A stretch of DNA of 13,441 nt from Deltaproteobacteria bacterium RIFCSPLOWO2_12_FULL_60_16 (GTDB taxonomy: Bacteria; Desulfobacterota; Binatia; UBA9968), in contig MGSR01000168.1 in NCBI GenBank assembly GCA_001798565.1, positions 704 through 14,144 on the forward strand. Direction: 5' to 3'. The notes beneath the pieces were generated by a model. That model did no database searches, had not been told where the DNA came from, and worked only from the letters and a program-made list of their open reading frames with translations. Below are positions 1 through 11,078 of this stretch, piece by piece (the stretch's first letter is position 1; the number at the start of each line of letters is the position of its first letter). The position numbers and the translations under genes were made by a program.

Positions 1-509
1 AGGCGATTCCTGCCCACCAGCATGCCGCGGTTGAAACTCAAGTTTCGCACCTGCGAAAGCGGATCTCTGGCAACGACGATCCCGGCTGTGATGTAGGGCG
101 CCGTGTTGATGTCGAAGTGGGTGAACAGGGGCAGGCTATTCAGGTCCACATCGGCGCCGGCATGAACGACCTCTTTGACAGGAGCGCCGCGGACCGGCTC
201 GGGCTGGATTCGGTTGCTTTCTCTTCTCTTGTATTCTTCGACCAGCCCGCCCTCTTCCACCTCCAGGGCGAGCGCCAGTCTCTTGCGCGTGGCGTGAACG
301 TTGGTGACGGCCGGAATGGAGTAGCCTTCGAGCTGCTCGAAATAGACGGCGGGGTATCTCGCCTGTTCTTCGAGCTTGAAAAGAATCGCCGTAGCCTCGT
401 ACTTCGGGCTTACTTTTTTCTTAATCCTGATCCACTCGCCAGGACCCTGAAGCTCCAGCTGCTTGATGAAACTTCTCAGATCTTTCTGCATAGGTTTCTT
501 ACGCTGCAT
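1..509 (-). CDS. UbiD-family decarboxylase, N-terminal part (runs off left edge)
   Basis: The reverse strand opens with MQRKKPMQKDLRSFIKQLEL and stays open for 169 codons to the window edge. The sequence fits the N-terminal half of UbiD-type decarboxylases: DLRSFIKQLE near the start, then LEEQARYPAVYFEQLEGYSIPAVTN, TRKRLALAL, PVKEVVHAGADVDLNSLPLF and PYITAGIVVARDP. The family decarboxylates aromatic or alpha,beta-unsaturated acids with prenylated FMN made by UbiX. The catalytic Glu-Arg-Glu residues lie beyond the edge, so substrate and activity cannot be judged, and ubiquinone synthesis should not be assumed. The ATG at 509 is chosen because a stop lies six codons upstream in frame; AGGAG at 523-527 sits 13 nt away, slightly far, so Met7 (491) is an alternative start. 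It has the same orientation as metH and rng but is cut off from metH by a 415-bp repeat-bearing gap. Confidence 0.9.
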   Translation of the reverse strand, partial: MQRKKPMQKDLRSFIKQLELQGPGEWIRIKKKVSPKYEATAILFKLEEQARYPAVYFEQLEGYSIPAVTNVHATRKRLALALEVEEGGLVEEYKRRESNRIQPEPVRGAPVKEVVHAGADVDLNSLPLFTHFDINTAPYITAGIVVARDPLSQVRNLSFNRGMLVGRNR

Positions 510-522
510 ACCCGACCCGCTT

Positions 523-527
523 CTCCT
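523..527 (-). promoter_or_regulatory. Ribosome binding site of the UbiD-family gene
   Basis: AGGAG on the minus strand, 13 nt before the ATG at 509. An in-frame TAG overlaps this site, which rules out any start further upstream. Confidence 0.5.
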
Positions 528-578
528 AAGTCAAGCCTGCGCAACGCAGACCAACGTGCAGTGCAGGTCGGAAGGTTC

Positions 579-915
579 GTTCGGGGACTTACCTCGCTTC
601 CCGAAAGCAAGAGGAGTCGCTCGGAGGTCTGCTTCGCCCGCCCAAAGCAATGGGCCAGTGGGTTCTTTGAACCGTTTACGCTCGATGCTTTGGGCTTGCT
701 CAGCAAACCCCCTCGCTTTACGGAGCGACCGAGGGGAGCGCGAGCGAGGCTGCGGACGTCCGACCCGAAAGCTTCGGTCTAAGCAGAGGTCTATCGGCCG
801 CAGCCGAGAGCGCGTTCCCCGAGGGAGCTATTGCATCGATCTTGAGAGACGCCTTCGGCGATGAGCGCCGCTCACAGACAGGCGCTTCCGGTCTGCATGA
901 GGTAAGTCCCCGAAC
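579..915. repeat. MITE-like non-coding element with 17-bp perfect terminal inverted repeats
   Basis: GTTCGGGGACTTACCTC at 579-595 is repeated exactly as its reverse complement at 899-915, delimiting a 337-bp block between metH and the UbiD-family gene. The inside is rich in short palindromes: GCCCAAAGCA (640-649) pairs with TGCTTTGGGC (686-695) and encloses GGTTC-TTT-GAACC (661-673). No coding frame in it looks real. Parts recur in inverted orientation between smc and ftsY: 579-610 matches the reverse of 11005-11036 at 26 of 32 positions, and 698-720 matches the reverse of 10936-10958 at 20 of 23. No target-site duplication was visible at the ends. It could be a non-autonomous mobile element or a structured intergenic repeat. 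Its right end is 10 bp from the metH stop, so it may act as the metH 3' untranslated region. Confidence 0.7.
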
Positions 916-924
916 AGAGTTTTC

Positions 925-4632
<3,708 letters not shown>

Positions 4633-4704
4633 GGCTATCGCCTTAGAAAGCACCGCGCGCTTCCACGCCGCAGGTGCTAAGAGGTGCTGATGGCGACCAG
4701 CCGA

Positions 4705-6207
4705 CTAGATCGTCGAGATCTCGTACTGGTCATGGTGCAGGTTCTCAGCGGCCTTGATGATGATCTTGTGATTGATCTCCCGCTCCAGGTGGTCCAGGCC
4801 GCGGCTTTCCTCGTCGTAGAGGAAGTTCGCGACCTCCGGATGGAGACGCACCACGATTCTCTTGCCGTCTTCCAGGTGAGTCTTTTCCCTCTTGATCGCC
4901 CTGAGAATCTCGTAGGCCACGGTGATATGGGATTTGATCCGGCCCCGCCCTTCGCAGTAGGGACAGGGGCCCAGCAGCATGTTTTCCAGGCTCTCCCTAG
5001 TCCTCTGGCGCGTCATCTCCACCAGGCCCAGCTCGGATATCTTGAGAATATTCGTCCGGGCCTTGTCCTTCTTGATCGCCTCTTTCAAGGCCTCGTAGAC
5101 CTTTTTCCGGTTGCCCTCTTTCTCCATATCGATGAAGTCGATGATGATGATGCCGCCGACATTCCTCAGACGCAGCTGGCGGACGATCTCCGGCGCCGCT
5201 TCGAGATTGGTCTTGAGGATGGTCTCCTCCTGATTCCTCTTGCCCACGAAGCGGCCGGTATTCACGTCGATCGCCGTCAACGCCTCGGTCCGCTCTATGG
5301 TGATGTAACCCCCGGAGTGGAGCCATACTTTGCGCTCCAGGGCCTTGGTGATTTTTTCCTCGACCCCATAGTAGTCCATGATCGGCTCTGCCTGCGTGTA
5401 GAGCGCGATCTTCGACTTCAAGCGAGGCATAAAGTGCCCGACGAAATCGAGAATGCGCCGGTATTCCTTCATCTGATCGATCACGACCTGGTGGGTTTCC
5501 GTGGTGAAAAAGTCCCGTATGGTGCGGGCGATGAGATCGAGATCCTGGTGGATGGGCACGGGGGCAGCCGCCCCCTCGGCCTTGTTTTGAATCCTGCCCC
5601 ACAGCTTGGTGAGAAATCCCAGATCGTTTTGAATCTCCCGCTTGCTGCGCTCTTCGCTCGCCGTGCGCAGTATGAACCCCCCCTCGTCGGTCAGGAGAGA
5701 AAGCGCGATCTCCTTCAGCCGCTTGCGCTCCTTGTCGTCCTCGATCCGGCGCGAGATCCCGACGTGGTTCGTCGTCGGCATAAAAACCAGGTAGCGTCCC
5801 GGCAGTGAAATGTGGGATGTCAGCCGCGCCCCTTTCATGCCGATGGGATCCTTGGCGACCTGCACCAGTATCTCCTGCCCGCGGCTGAGCTGCCGCTCTA
5901 TCGGGAGACGCCGATGCTGGACCGGCTTGGGCCGCTCGAAAATGATCTCGTCCTCGGTCGTCGACGGGCTTGCCTCGGGCACCGTGGAGAAATCCGAAAC
6001 ATGGATGAAGGCCGCTTTGTCCAGGCCGATGTCGACGAAAGCGGCCTGCATTCCGGGAAGGACGCGGGCGACTTTGCCCTTGTAAACGTTCCCGGCCACC
6101 CCTCTTTCCTGCTTTCTCTCGACCAGGAAGTCGGCCAGAGAGCCGTCTTCGACGATGGCGATGCGGCTTTCTTGAGGCGTGCAGTTGATAAAGATATCCT
6201 GCTTCAT
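4705..6207 (-). CDS. rng: Ribonuclease G (RNase E/G family)
   Basis: Single-strand-specific endoribonuclease that matures the 5' end of 16S rRNA and starts mRNA decay. The 500-aa length is near E. coli RNase G (489 aa), and there is no long C-terminal degradosome scaffold as in RNase E. The N-terminal S1 domain spans about residues 35-130 (GNVYKGKVARVLPGMQAAFVDIG). The DNase I-like catalytic core follows, with the first metal-binding Asp in AIDVNTGRFVG (about 313) and the second in IIIIDFIDM (about 357). The Zn-link that joins protomers is CPYCEGRG (about 415). The start ATG at 6207 opens the conserved first beta strand of the protein; only a weak GA-rich Shine-Dalgarno precedes it. A strong promoter lies about 100 nt upstream, and metH follows at 72 bp. 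Confidence 0.96.
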   Translation of the reverse strand: MKQDIFINCTPQESRIAIVEDGSLADFLVERKQERGVAGNVYKGKVARVLPGMQAAFVDIGLDKAAFIHVSDFSTVPEASPSTTEDEIIFERPKPVQHRRLPIERQLSRGQEILVQVAKDPIGMKGARLTSHISLPGRYLVFMPTTNHVGISRRIEDDKERKRLKEIALSLLTDEGGFILRTASEERSKREIQNDLGFLTKLWGRIQNKAEGAAAPVPIHQDLDLIARTIRDFFTTETHQVVIDQMKEYRRILDFVGHFMPRLKSKIALYTQAEPIMDYYGVEEKITKALERKVWLHSGGYITIERTEALTAIDVNTGRFVGKRNQEETILKTNLEAAPEIVRQLRLRNVGGIIIIDFIDMEKEGNRKKVYEALKEAIKKDKARTNILKISELGLVEMTRQRTRESLENMLLGPCPYCEGRGRIKSHITVAYEILRAIKREKTHLEDGKRIVVRLHPEVANFLYDEESRGLDHLEREINHKIIIKAAENLHHDQYEISTI

Positions 6208-6252
6208 GATCTCTGTTTCTGAAATCTGGGTTCGTTTAGGGGGGCCAGGGGG

Positions 6253-6278
6253 GGATCTCTCCTCAGCATTGGAGATCC
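6253..6278 (-). promoter_or_regulatory. Hairpin in the rng 5' untranslated leader
   Basis: GGATCTC (6253-6259) and GAGATCC (6272-6278) form a 7-bp perfect stem with a 12-nt loop, next to a G-tract at 6241-6254 that reads as a C-tract in the rng transcript. It sits in the predicted leader, about 45 nt before the rng start. In E. coli the related rne mRNA is autoregulated through leader hairpins, so a similar role is conceivable here, but that is inference only. Confidence 0.35.
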
Positions 6279-6312
6279 GTCAGGGTCGCAAACCGAATAC
6301 AAAAGCAGACTA

Positions 6313-6341
6313 TTTATAGTCTAATTCCATGACTATATCAA
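6313..6341 (-). promoter_or_regulatory. Sigma-70-type promoter for rng-metH
   Basis: On the minus strand, TTGATA (-35, 6341-6336) and TATAAA (-10, 6318-6313) are separated by exactly 17 bp. The -10 lies within GACTATAAATAGTC, an inverted repeat of GACTA/TAGTC, and a further TAGTC starts the spacer, so three half-sites surround the -10 box and could bind a regulator. The predicted transcript start near 6306 gives rng a leader of about 100 nt. Confidence 0.65.
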
Positions 6342-6376
6342 GGGCTTTAAAAGAGATTTTCCGGTCCCGAATCGGG

Positions 6377-6405
6377 TTGACTTTGCCTAACTGCAACGAT
6401 ATGTT
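6377..6405 (+). promoter_or_regulatory. Sigma-70-type promoter for the HNH gene
   Basis: TTGACT (-35, 6377-6382) and TATGTT (-10, 6400-6405) are 17 bp apart. The expected start of transcription near 6412 leaves a leader of about 48 nt before the HNH start. An 11-bp palindrome, CCCGAATCGGG (6366-6376), abuts the -35 box. It is divergent from the rng promoter, the two -35 boxes being about 35 bp apart. Confidence 0.55.
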
Positions 6406-6459
6406 AGAGTAGTTTTTCTGGCTGCAATAAAAAGCCGTTATAGTTCTGCAAGGGATGCT

Positions 6460-7092
6460 ATGAACTACACTGCTACAGTCCCGACCTACTCGATCCTGAA
6501 CACCAAGGTCCTGATCCTCAATCGCTCCTACCTTCCCATACATGTCACGTCGGTTCGCCGGGCCTTCACCCTGCTCTACCAGGGAATCGCCAGGGCGGTA
6601 AACGACCAATATCAAACTTTCGACTTCGACAGCTGGAGCGACCTCTCCGTGTCCATGCGCGATGAATCGGTGGGATTGGTCAACCGGGTGATAAGGGTCC
6701 CCAGAGTGATCCTGCTGGTAGGCTATGACCGCGTGCCCAAGCGTCAGGTCCGTTTCAGCCGTTACAATATCTACGCCAGAGACAAATGCACCTGCCAGTA
6801 CTGCGGCAGAAGACTGCCGCGCCACGACCTGAATCTGGACCATGTCATACCTCGCTCCAAGGGGGGAACTTCCATCTGGGAAAACGTGGTCTGCTCCTGC
6901 CAGGAATGCAACCGCCAAAAAGGCGGACGGACGCCGCACGAGGCGGGCATAAACCTTCTCAGGAGACCGTATAAGCCGAAATGGACCCCTTTCATGCAGG
7001 AGACATTCAACCTCTCCCGCTATCGCGAGTGGCTCCCCTTTCTGAATACAGTGGACGTATCCTATTGGAATACGGAGCTTTTAGAAAAATAG
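6460..7092 (+). CDS. HNH endonuclease family protein
   Basis: A 210-aa protein with an HNH nuclease fold in its C-terminal half. CTCQYCGRRL (about residues 110-119) and CSCQECNRQKGG (about 147-158) supply two Cys pairs of a structural zinc site, and LDHVIPRSKGG followed by WENVV gives the active-site His and first Asn; the last catalytic position appears as Asn in ECNRQKGG. The N-terminal half (LNRSYLPIHVTSVRRAFTLLYQGIARAV) is typical of a widespread HNH family often found alone beside housekeeping genes. No methylase or restriction partner is present, so a restriction role is not suggested and the biological function is unknown. The start ATG at 6460 has CAAGGG (6449-6454) 5 nt upstream. It has its own promoter and faces away from rng; smc follows 139 bp downstream on the same strand. 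Confidence 0.9.
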   Translation: MNYTATVPTYSILNTKVLILNRSYLPIHVTSVRRAFTLLYQGIARAVNDQYQTFDFDSWSDLSVSMRDESVGLVNRVIRVPRVILLVGYDRVPKRQVRFSRYNIYARDKCTCQYCGRRLPRHDLNLDHVIPRSKGGTSIWENVVCSCQECNRQKGGRTPHEAGINLLRRPYKPKWTPFMQETFNLSRYREWLPFLNTVDVSYWNTELLEK

Positions 7093-7163
7093 TTCTATTC
7101 CTGCCCGGCACCCAACATATTGTGGTAGGTTCCGCCGGACATCCCTCATATTGTAATTTCTCC

Positions 7164-7192
7164 TTGACTCCCCGCCGCGCTTGTGAAATAGT
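7164..7192 (+). promoter_or_regulatory. Possible sigma-70-type promoter for smc
   Basis: TTGACT (7164-7169) and AATAGT (7187-7192, four of six consensus positions) are 17 bp apart in the 139-bp gap between the HNH gene and smc. A better-looking TATAAA lies at 7197-7202 but has no -35 partner at proper spacing. Either would give a short smc leader of about 25-35 nt. Confidence 0.35.
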
Positions 7193-7231
7193 GTTGTATA
7201 AATCACGCTTTTCTAGAGATCTGCTCTTGGC

Positions 7232-10200
7232 ATGCGCCTGAAACGCCTTGAACTGGTGGGGTTTAAGTCCTTTGCCCAAAGGACGCTTTTAGACTTCACC
7301 CCCGGAATCACCTCCATCGTCGGCCCCAATGGCTGCGGCAAGTCGAACGTCGTCGACGCTCTCAGATGGGTCATGGGAGAGCAAAGCGCGCGCCATCTGC
7401 GCGGCCACCTCATGGAGGACGTGATCTTCAACGGCAGCGAAAGCCTCCCGCCGACCGGCATGGCCGAGGCCTCCCTGGTCTTCGACAACGAGGATGGGCG
7501 GGGGCCCGCGGAGTACAACGGCTTCAGCGAGATCATGGTCACGCGCAGGCTCTTCCGCTCGGGCGAGTCGGAATATTCCATCAACAAGATCACCTGCCGC
7601 CTCAAAGATGTCATCGAGCTCTTCCTCGGCACCGGGGTCGGCAACAAGGCCTACTCCATCGTGGAGCAGGGCCGGGTCGACGAGCTGGTCAACGCCAAGC
7701 CCGAAGAGCGCAGATCCATCATCGAGGAGGCCGCCGGCACGAGCAAGTACAAGAGCCGCAAGCTGGTCGCGGAGCGAAAACTTGAGCGGACGCAGCAAAA
7801 TCTCCTGCGCGTCAGCGATATCGTGCGCGAGATCGAGAGACAGATCCGCAGCATGGAGCTGCAGGCGAAGAAGGCGGAGCGATACCGGAGCTTAAAGAAA
7901 GATCTCAAGGAAAAAGAGCTGGTCTGGGCGGCCCGGCAGCGCAAAGGGCTCGAGGAGGGGATCGCCGCGCATGAGGCCAAGCTAAAGGCGGTGGAGGACC
8001 GCCTGGCCGAGCTCGCAGCTTCGCTCCACTCCAAGGAGGCGGAAGTAGAAAGGACCAAGCTCGCCCTTCTGGAAGCCGAGAAGGAGATCGGCCTGCAACA
8101 GGAAGCGGTTTATCAAAACAAGGTCCGGCTCCAGGGGGTGCAGCAGCGCATCGAATTCTACAAGAGGGACCGCGCCGGACTGGACGACGCCATGCAAAAG
8201 GGCGAGTCCGAGCTGCTCCAACTGCGCGAGAAGCTCCGCTCGCTCGCCGTTGAGATAGAAGGGCTGCAGAAGGCCCAGGAGGAGTTCGTCCAGCTCTCCC
8301 TCTTCGAGGAGACCTATCTCAAGGACAAGGAAAAGGAGCTGGAAAAAATCAAGCTCCGGATGCGCGATCTCCAGAGCGAGGTGGAGCGGGAAAAAGAAGC
8401 CCTCATCGGCGCCGCGAACCAGGGATCCCACCTGAAGAACGAAGCCGTGCTGAAAGAAAAACAGCGCGGCGAAACCGAGCGGGAGCGCGCCAGAAACCGC
8501 AACGAGAAATCTCAAGCGGCCCGCGCCCTGGAGGGCTGGCGGGAAAAGCAGGGGGAACGAAAATCCGCCCTCGAAGGCGCCGTGCGGCGCGCCGGTGAGA
8601 TCGAGCGCGAAGCCGGCGAGGCGGCGGGCGCCCTGGAGAAGTGGAGCAAGATCCAGGAAGGACAGGATCTCAAGATAGCGGCCTTGAAGGAACGGCTGAA
8701 CGACACCCGCTCCCGTCTCGTCTCGCTCGAGGCATTGCAGAAAAATTACGAAGGCTACCACGAGGGCGTGCGGACCATTATGCTCAAGCGGCAGAGGGAG
8801 GCCGCCTTCGAAGGGGTCCATGGGCTCGTCGCCGAGGTGATCGAGGCGCCGGAGAGCTACGAGAAGGCGTTGACGGCGGTGTTGGGAGACCGGCTCCAGT
8901 ACGTCATCGTACGGGGCCACGACGAGGGCATCGAGGCCATCGAGTATTTGAAGCGCGAATCTTCCGGCCGGGGGAGCTTCATCCCGCGCCAGTTGTCGAG
9001 GATGGAGCGCCGTCCTCTCCCGTTGACCGAGCCGGAGGTGGTCGCGCCGCTGCTGAACGTCGTCGCTGTGAAAGACGGCTACAAGGAAGTCGCCGAATAC
9101 CTGTTGGGGGACGTGGTCATGGTCCGGGATCTCAAGTCCGGTCTGAGGCTGTGGAACCGCAACGGCTTCGTCTGCACCCTGGTCACCCCGGAGGGCGAGG
9201 TGATCGACTCCATGGGGGTGGTGAGCGGCGGCAGCCTGAACGGCCTCGAAGGCAGTCTGCTTGCCCAGAGACGGCTCATGAAAGAACTGGAAGCGGTCCT
9301 GGCGGGGCTGGAAGTGGAGCTGGCCGGCGAACAGAAAAAGGCGGAGGAGCTGAGGGGCGAGATGGAACGGACCGAGGCGCGGCGGGCCGCCCTCATAGAG
9401 GAAGGCCACCGTCTCGCCGTGGATAAAATCCGCTCGGAGCACGAGCTGGCCCAGTCGGACCAGGAAGTGGAGCGGCTGGAGGCCGCTCTCCGCATGCTGC
9501 AGCAGGAGGAGGACGAGTTATCGGCAGCCGCGCGCTCGTTAGGGCGAGAGATCGAACAATGTCAGGCGGAAATGGCCGCGCTGCTCCAGAGACAAACCGG
9601 GCGGCAGAAAAATCTCGCTGAAAGACAGGAGCTGTCGGTCCGGCTGGCGAAGGGCTCCGAGCAGCTGGAAAGAGAGGTCACCGAGTCGAGGATCCGCGGC
9701 GCGGCGTTGGGCGAAAGAAAGGAAAACGCTCACCTCAACCTGGAAAACCGGCTGCGACTCCAGCGCGAGCTCTCCGAGCAAATAGGCGCCCGCGAAACCG
9801 AGATCGCCCAGATGCGTCAAAAGATCGAGCAGCTGGCGGAGGCGTCCCGCTCAGCCGAGACGTCGGTGGCGGAAGGCACGAAGGCGCTGGCGGCTCTGGA
9901 AGAAAGGCTGGAAGGCGAGCGCCGGAAATACCGCGAGGTCTCGCGGCGGCTGTCCGAGCTTGACGAGGCGGTAAAGGGGATCCGCCCCTCGGTGCAGGAG
10001 TCCCAGGAGGAGAAAAACCAGTTCCAGCTGCTGCTGTCGGAAAAAAGGCTCAACCTGCAGCACCTGTTTGAAAATATCAGGGAAAAATACGATCTCGATC
10101 TCAGGGAGACGGTCGGCGAGGAGCCGGCTGGAGCTTCCGAGGAGGAGCTTTCGGCCGAGATCGAGGAGCTGAGAGAACGGCTGGAGCGGATGGGCGAGGT

Positions 10201-10783
10201 CAATCTCGCCGCCATCGGCGAATTCGAAGAGCTCAACAGCCGCTACCAGTTCTTGAGCCAGCAAAAGCAGGATCTGGAGCAGTCGATGGCCGATCTCCAG
10301 CGCACCATCGTCAAGCTCAACCGCATCTGCCGGCTCCGCTTCAAGGAGAGCTTCGAGGAAATCAACAGGCGCTTCGAAGAGATCTTCCCGCGCCTGTTCC
10401 GCGGCGGCAAGGCGCGCCTGGTCCTGACCGACGAGAACGACTACCTCGAGACCGGGGTCGACATCATCGCCCAGCCGCCGGGCAAGAAGCTGCAGTCGAT
10501 CACGCTGCTCTCAGGCGGAGAAAAGGCTCTGACCGCCGTGAGCCTGCTCTTCGCCATCTTTCTCACCAAGCCGAGCCCCTTCTGCTTCCTCGACGAAGTG
10601 GACGCTCCCCTCGACGACGCCAACCTCGACCGCTTCAACGAGATGATCAAAGAGATGAGCCAGACCTCCCAGTTCATCCTCATCACTCACAACAAGAGGA
10701 CCATGCAGGCGGCCGAGGTGCTCTACGGCATCACCATGGCGGAGCCGGGGGTGTCCAAGGTCGTCTCCGTGCGAATGTCCTAG
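7232..10783 (+). CDS. smc: Chromosome segregation ATPase SMC
   Basis: Structural maintenance of chromosomes protein, the ATPase that with ScpA and ScpB compacts and resolves the nucleoid by loop extrusion. At 1183 aa it has the usual length and layout. The N-terminal head carries the Walker A site GPNGCGKSN (about residues 31-39) and the segment EQGRVDELVNAKPEERR. A long coiled coil of Glu/Arg/Lys/Leu-rich heptads follows, then a hinge at about 525-670 (VHGLVAEVIE to VVSGGSLNG), the returning coiled coil, and the C-terminal head with the ABC signature LLSGGEKAL (about 1090) and Walker B FCFLDEVDAPLDD (about 1115). The start at 7232 gives the canonical MRLKRLELVGFKSF, although its ribosome binding site is weak. 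scpA and scpB are not in the window. The smc-ftsY order is also found in Firmicutes such as Bacillus. Confidence 0.97.
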   Translation: MRLKRLELVGFKSFAQRTLLDFTPGITSIVGPNGCGKSNVVDALRWVMGEQSARHLRGHLMEDVIFNGSESLPPTGMAEASLVFDNEDGRGPAEYNGFSEIMVTRRLFRSGESEYSINKITCRLKDVIELFLGTGVGNKAYSIVEQGRVDELVNAKPEERRSIIEEAAGTSKYKSRKLVAERKLERTQQNLLRVSDIVREIERQIRSMELQAKKAERYRSLKKDLKEKELVWAARQRKGLEEGIAAHEAKLKAVEDRLAELAASLHSKEAEVERTKLALLEAEKEIGLQQEAVYQNKVRLQGVQQRIEFYKRDRAGLDDAMQKGESELLQLREKLRSLAVEIEGLQKAQEEFVQLSLFEETYLKDKEKELEKIKLRMRDLQSEVEREKEALIGAANQGSHLKNEAVLKEKQRGETERERARNRNEKSQAARALEGWREKQGERKSALEGAVRRAGEIEREAGEAAGALEKWSKIQEGQDLKIAALKERLNDTRSRLVSLEALQKNYEGYHEGVRTIMLKRQREAAFEGVHGLVAEVIEAPESYEKALTAVLGDRLQYVIVRGHDEGIEAIEYLKRESSGRGSFIPRQLSRMERRPLPLTEPEVVAPLLNVVAVKDGYKEVAEYLLGDVVMVRDLKSGLRLWNRNGFVCTLVTPEGEVIDSMGVVSGGSLNGLEGSLLAQRRLMKELEAVLAGLEVELAGEQKKAEELRGEMERTEARRAALIEEGHRLAVDKIRSEHELAQSDQEVERLEAALRMLQQEEDELSAAARSLGREIEQCQAEMAALLQRQTGRQKNLAERQELSVRLAKGSEQLEREVTESRIRGAALGERKENAHLNLENRLRLQRELSEQIGARETEIAQMRQKIEQLAEASRSAETSVAEGTKALAALEERLEGERRKYREVSRRLSELDEAVKGIRPSVQESQEEKNQFQLLLSEKRLNLQHLFENIREKYDLDLRETVGEEPAGASEEELSAEIEELRERLERMGEVNLAAIGEFEELNSRYQFLSQQKQDLEQSMADLQRTIVKLNRICRLRFKESFEEINRRFEEIFPRLFRGGKARLVLTDENDYLETGVDIIAQPPGKKLQSITLLSGGEKALTAVSLLFAIFLTKPSPFCFLDEVDAPLDDANLDRFNEMIKEMSQTSQFILITHNKRTMQAAEVLYGITMAEPGVSKVVSVRMS

Positions 10784-10910
10784 CAGCCCGCTGAAAAAGG
10801 CCCATCTACTTCGTTGCGCTCGATCGTCTCCCTCCAACGTACTACTTAAGTACGCCTCCGCTCGCCGACTCTTCGCGCGCCTCGTATCTGGGACCTTTTT
10901 GACCGGGCTG
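10784..10910. repeat. Imperfect long palindromic intergenic repeat after smc
   Basis: The left arm from 10784 (CAGCCCGCTGAAAAAGGCCC) is nearly the reverse complement of the right arm at 10884-10910, which ends in CTTTTTGACCGGGCTG. The middle contains TACTTAAGTA, so the 127-bp unit can fold into one long, imperfect hairpin. It begins immediately after the smc stop codon and may terminate or stabilise the smc transcript. The right-end motif CTTTTTGACCGGGCTGA recurs at 11041-11057. It looks like a REP/MITE-type repeat; no coding capacity is seen. Confidence 0.65.
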
Positions 10911-11058
10911 AAAAGGAGCGAGGCGTTCCACCCCCAAAAGCGAGGGGGCTTGCCGAGCGAGTCGAAAGCACCAGTCGTGCAGGTTCGGATTAACCACAAC
11001 TATATTGCTTTCGATGAGCGAGGCGAGTCCCCGAGCGACTCTTTTTGACCGGGCTGAG
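10911..11058. repeat. Shorter, inverted relative of the 579-915 element, with a second palindrome end
   Basis: 11005-11036 matches the reverse complement of 579-610 at 26 of 32 positions, including the terminal motif GAGGCGAGTCCCCGAGC, which agrees with the 17-bp terminal repeat at 14 of 17. 10936-10958 matches the reverse complement of 698-720 at 20 of 23. The interior corresponding to 611-697 is replaced by a shorter stretch with a 9-bp stem, TCGAAAGCA (10962-10970) with TGCTTTCGA (11006-11014). It is followed by a second copy of CTTTTTGACCGGGCTGA (11041-11057), as if this element had inserted inside, or beside a duplicated end of, the preceding palindrome. It fills the gap up to ftsY; no gene is seen in it. 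Confidence 0.55.
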
Positions 11059-11078
11059 AAATGGTAAGGGTTTGTTCT

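Noticed and set aside
117..782. 221-codon plus-strand open frame at the left end, and a second one at 463-864
   Set aside because: The first overlaps the UbiD-family gene antisense and then runs into the repeat element; the second lies mostly in the repeat. Neither has protein-like conservation.
4633..4704. Cobalamin or S-adenosylmethionine riboswitch before metH
   Set aside because: The gap between rng and metH is only 72 bp, too short for a cobalamin riboswitch, and no matching motif is visible.
4684..5808. 374-codon plus-strand open frame
   Set aside because: Antisense of rng; the composition is that of a complementary-strand shadow.
7982..9442. 486-codon minus-strand open frame
   Set aside because: Antisense shadow of the smc coiled-coil and hinge region, with no ribosome binding site or recognisable domain.
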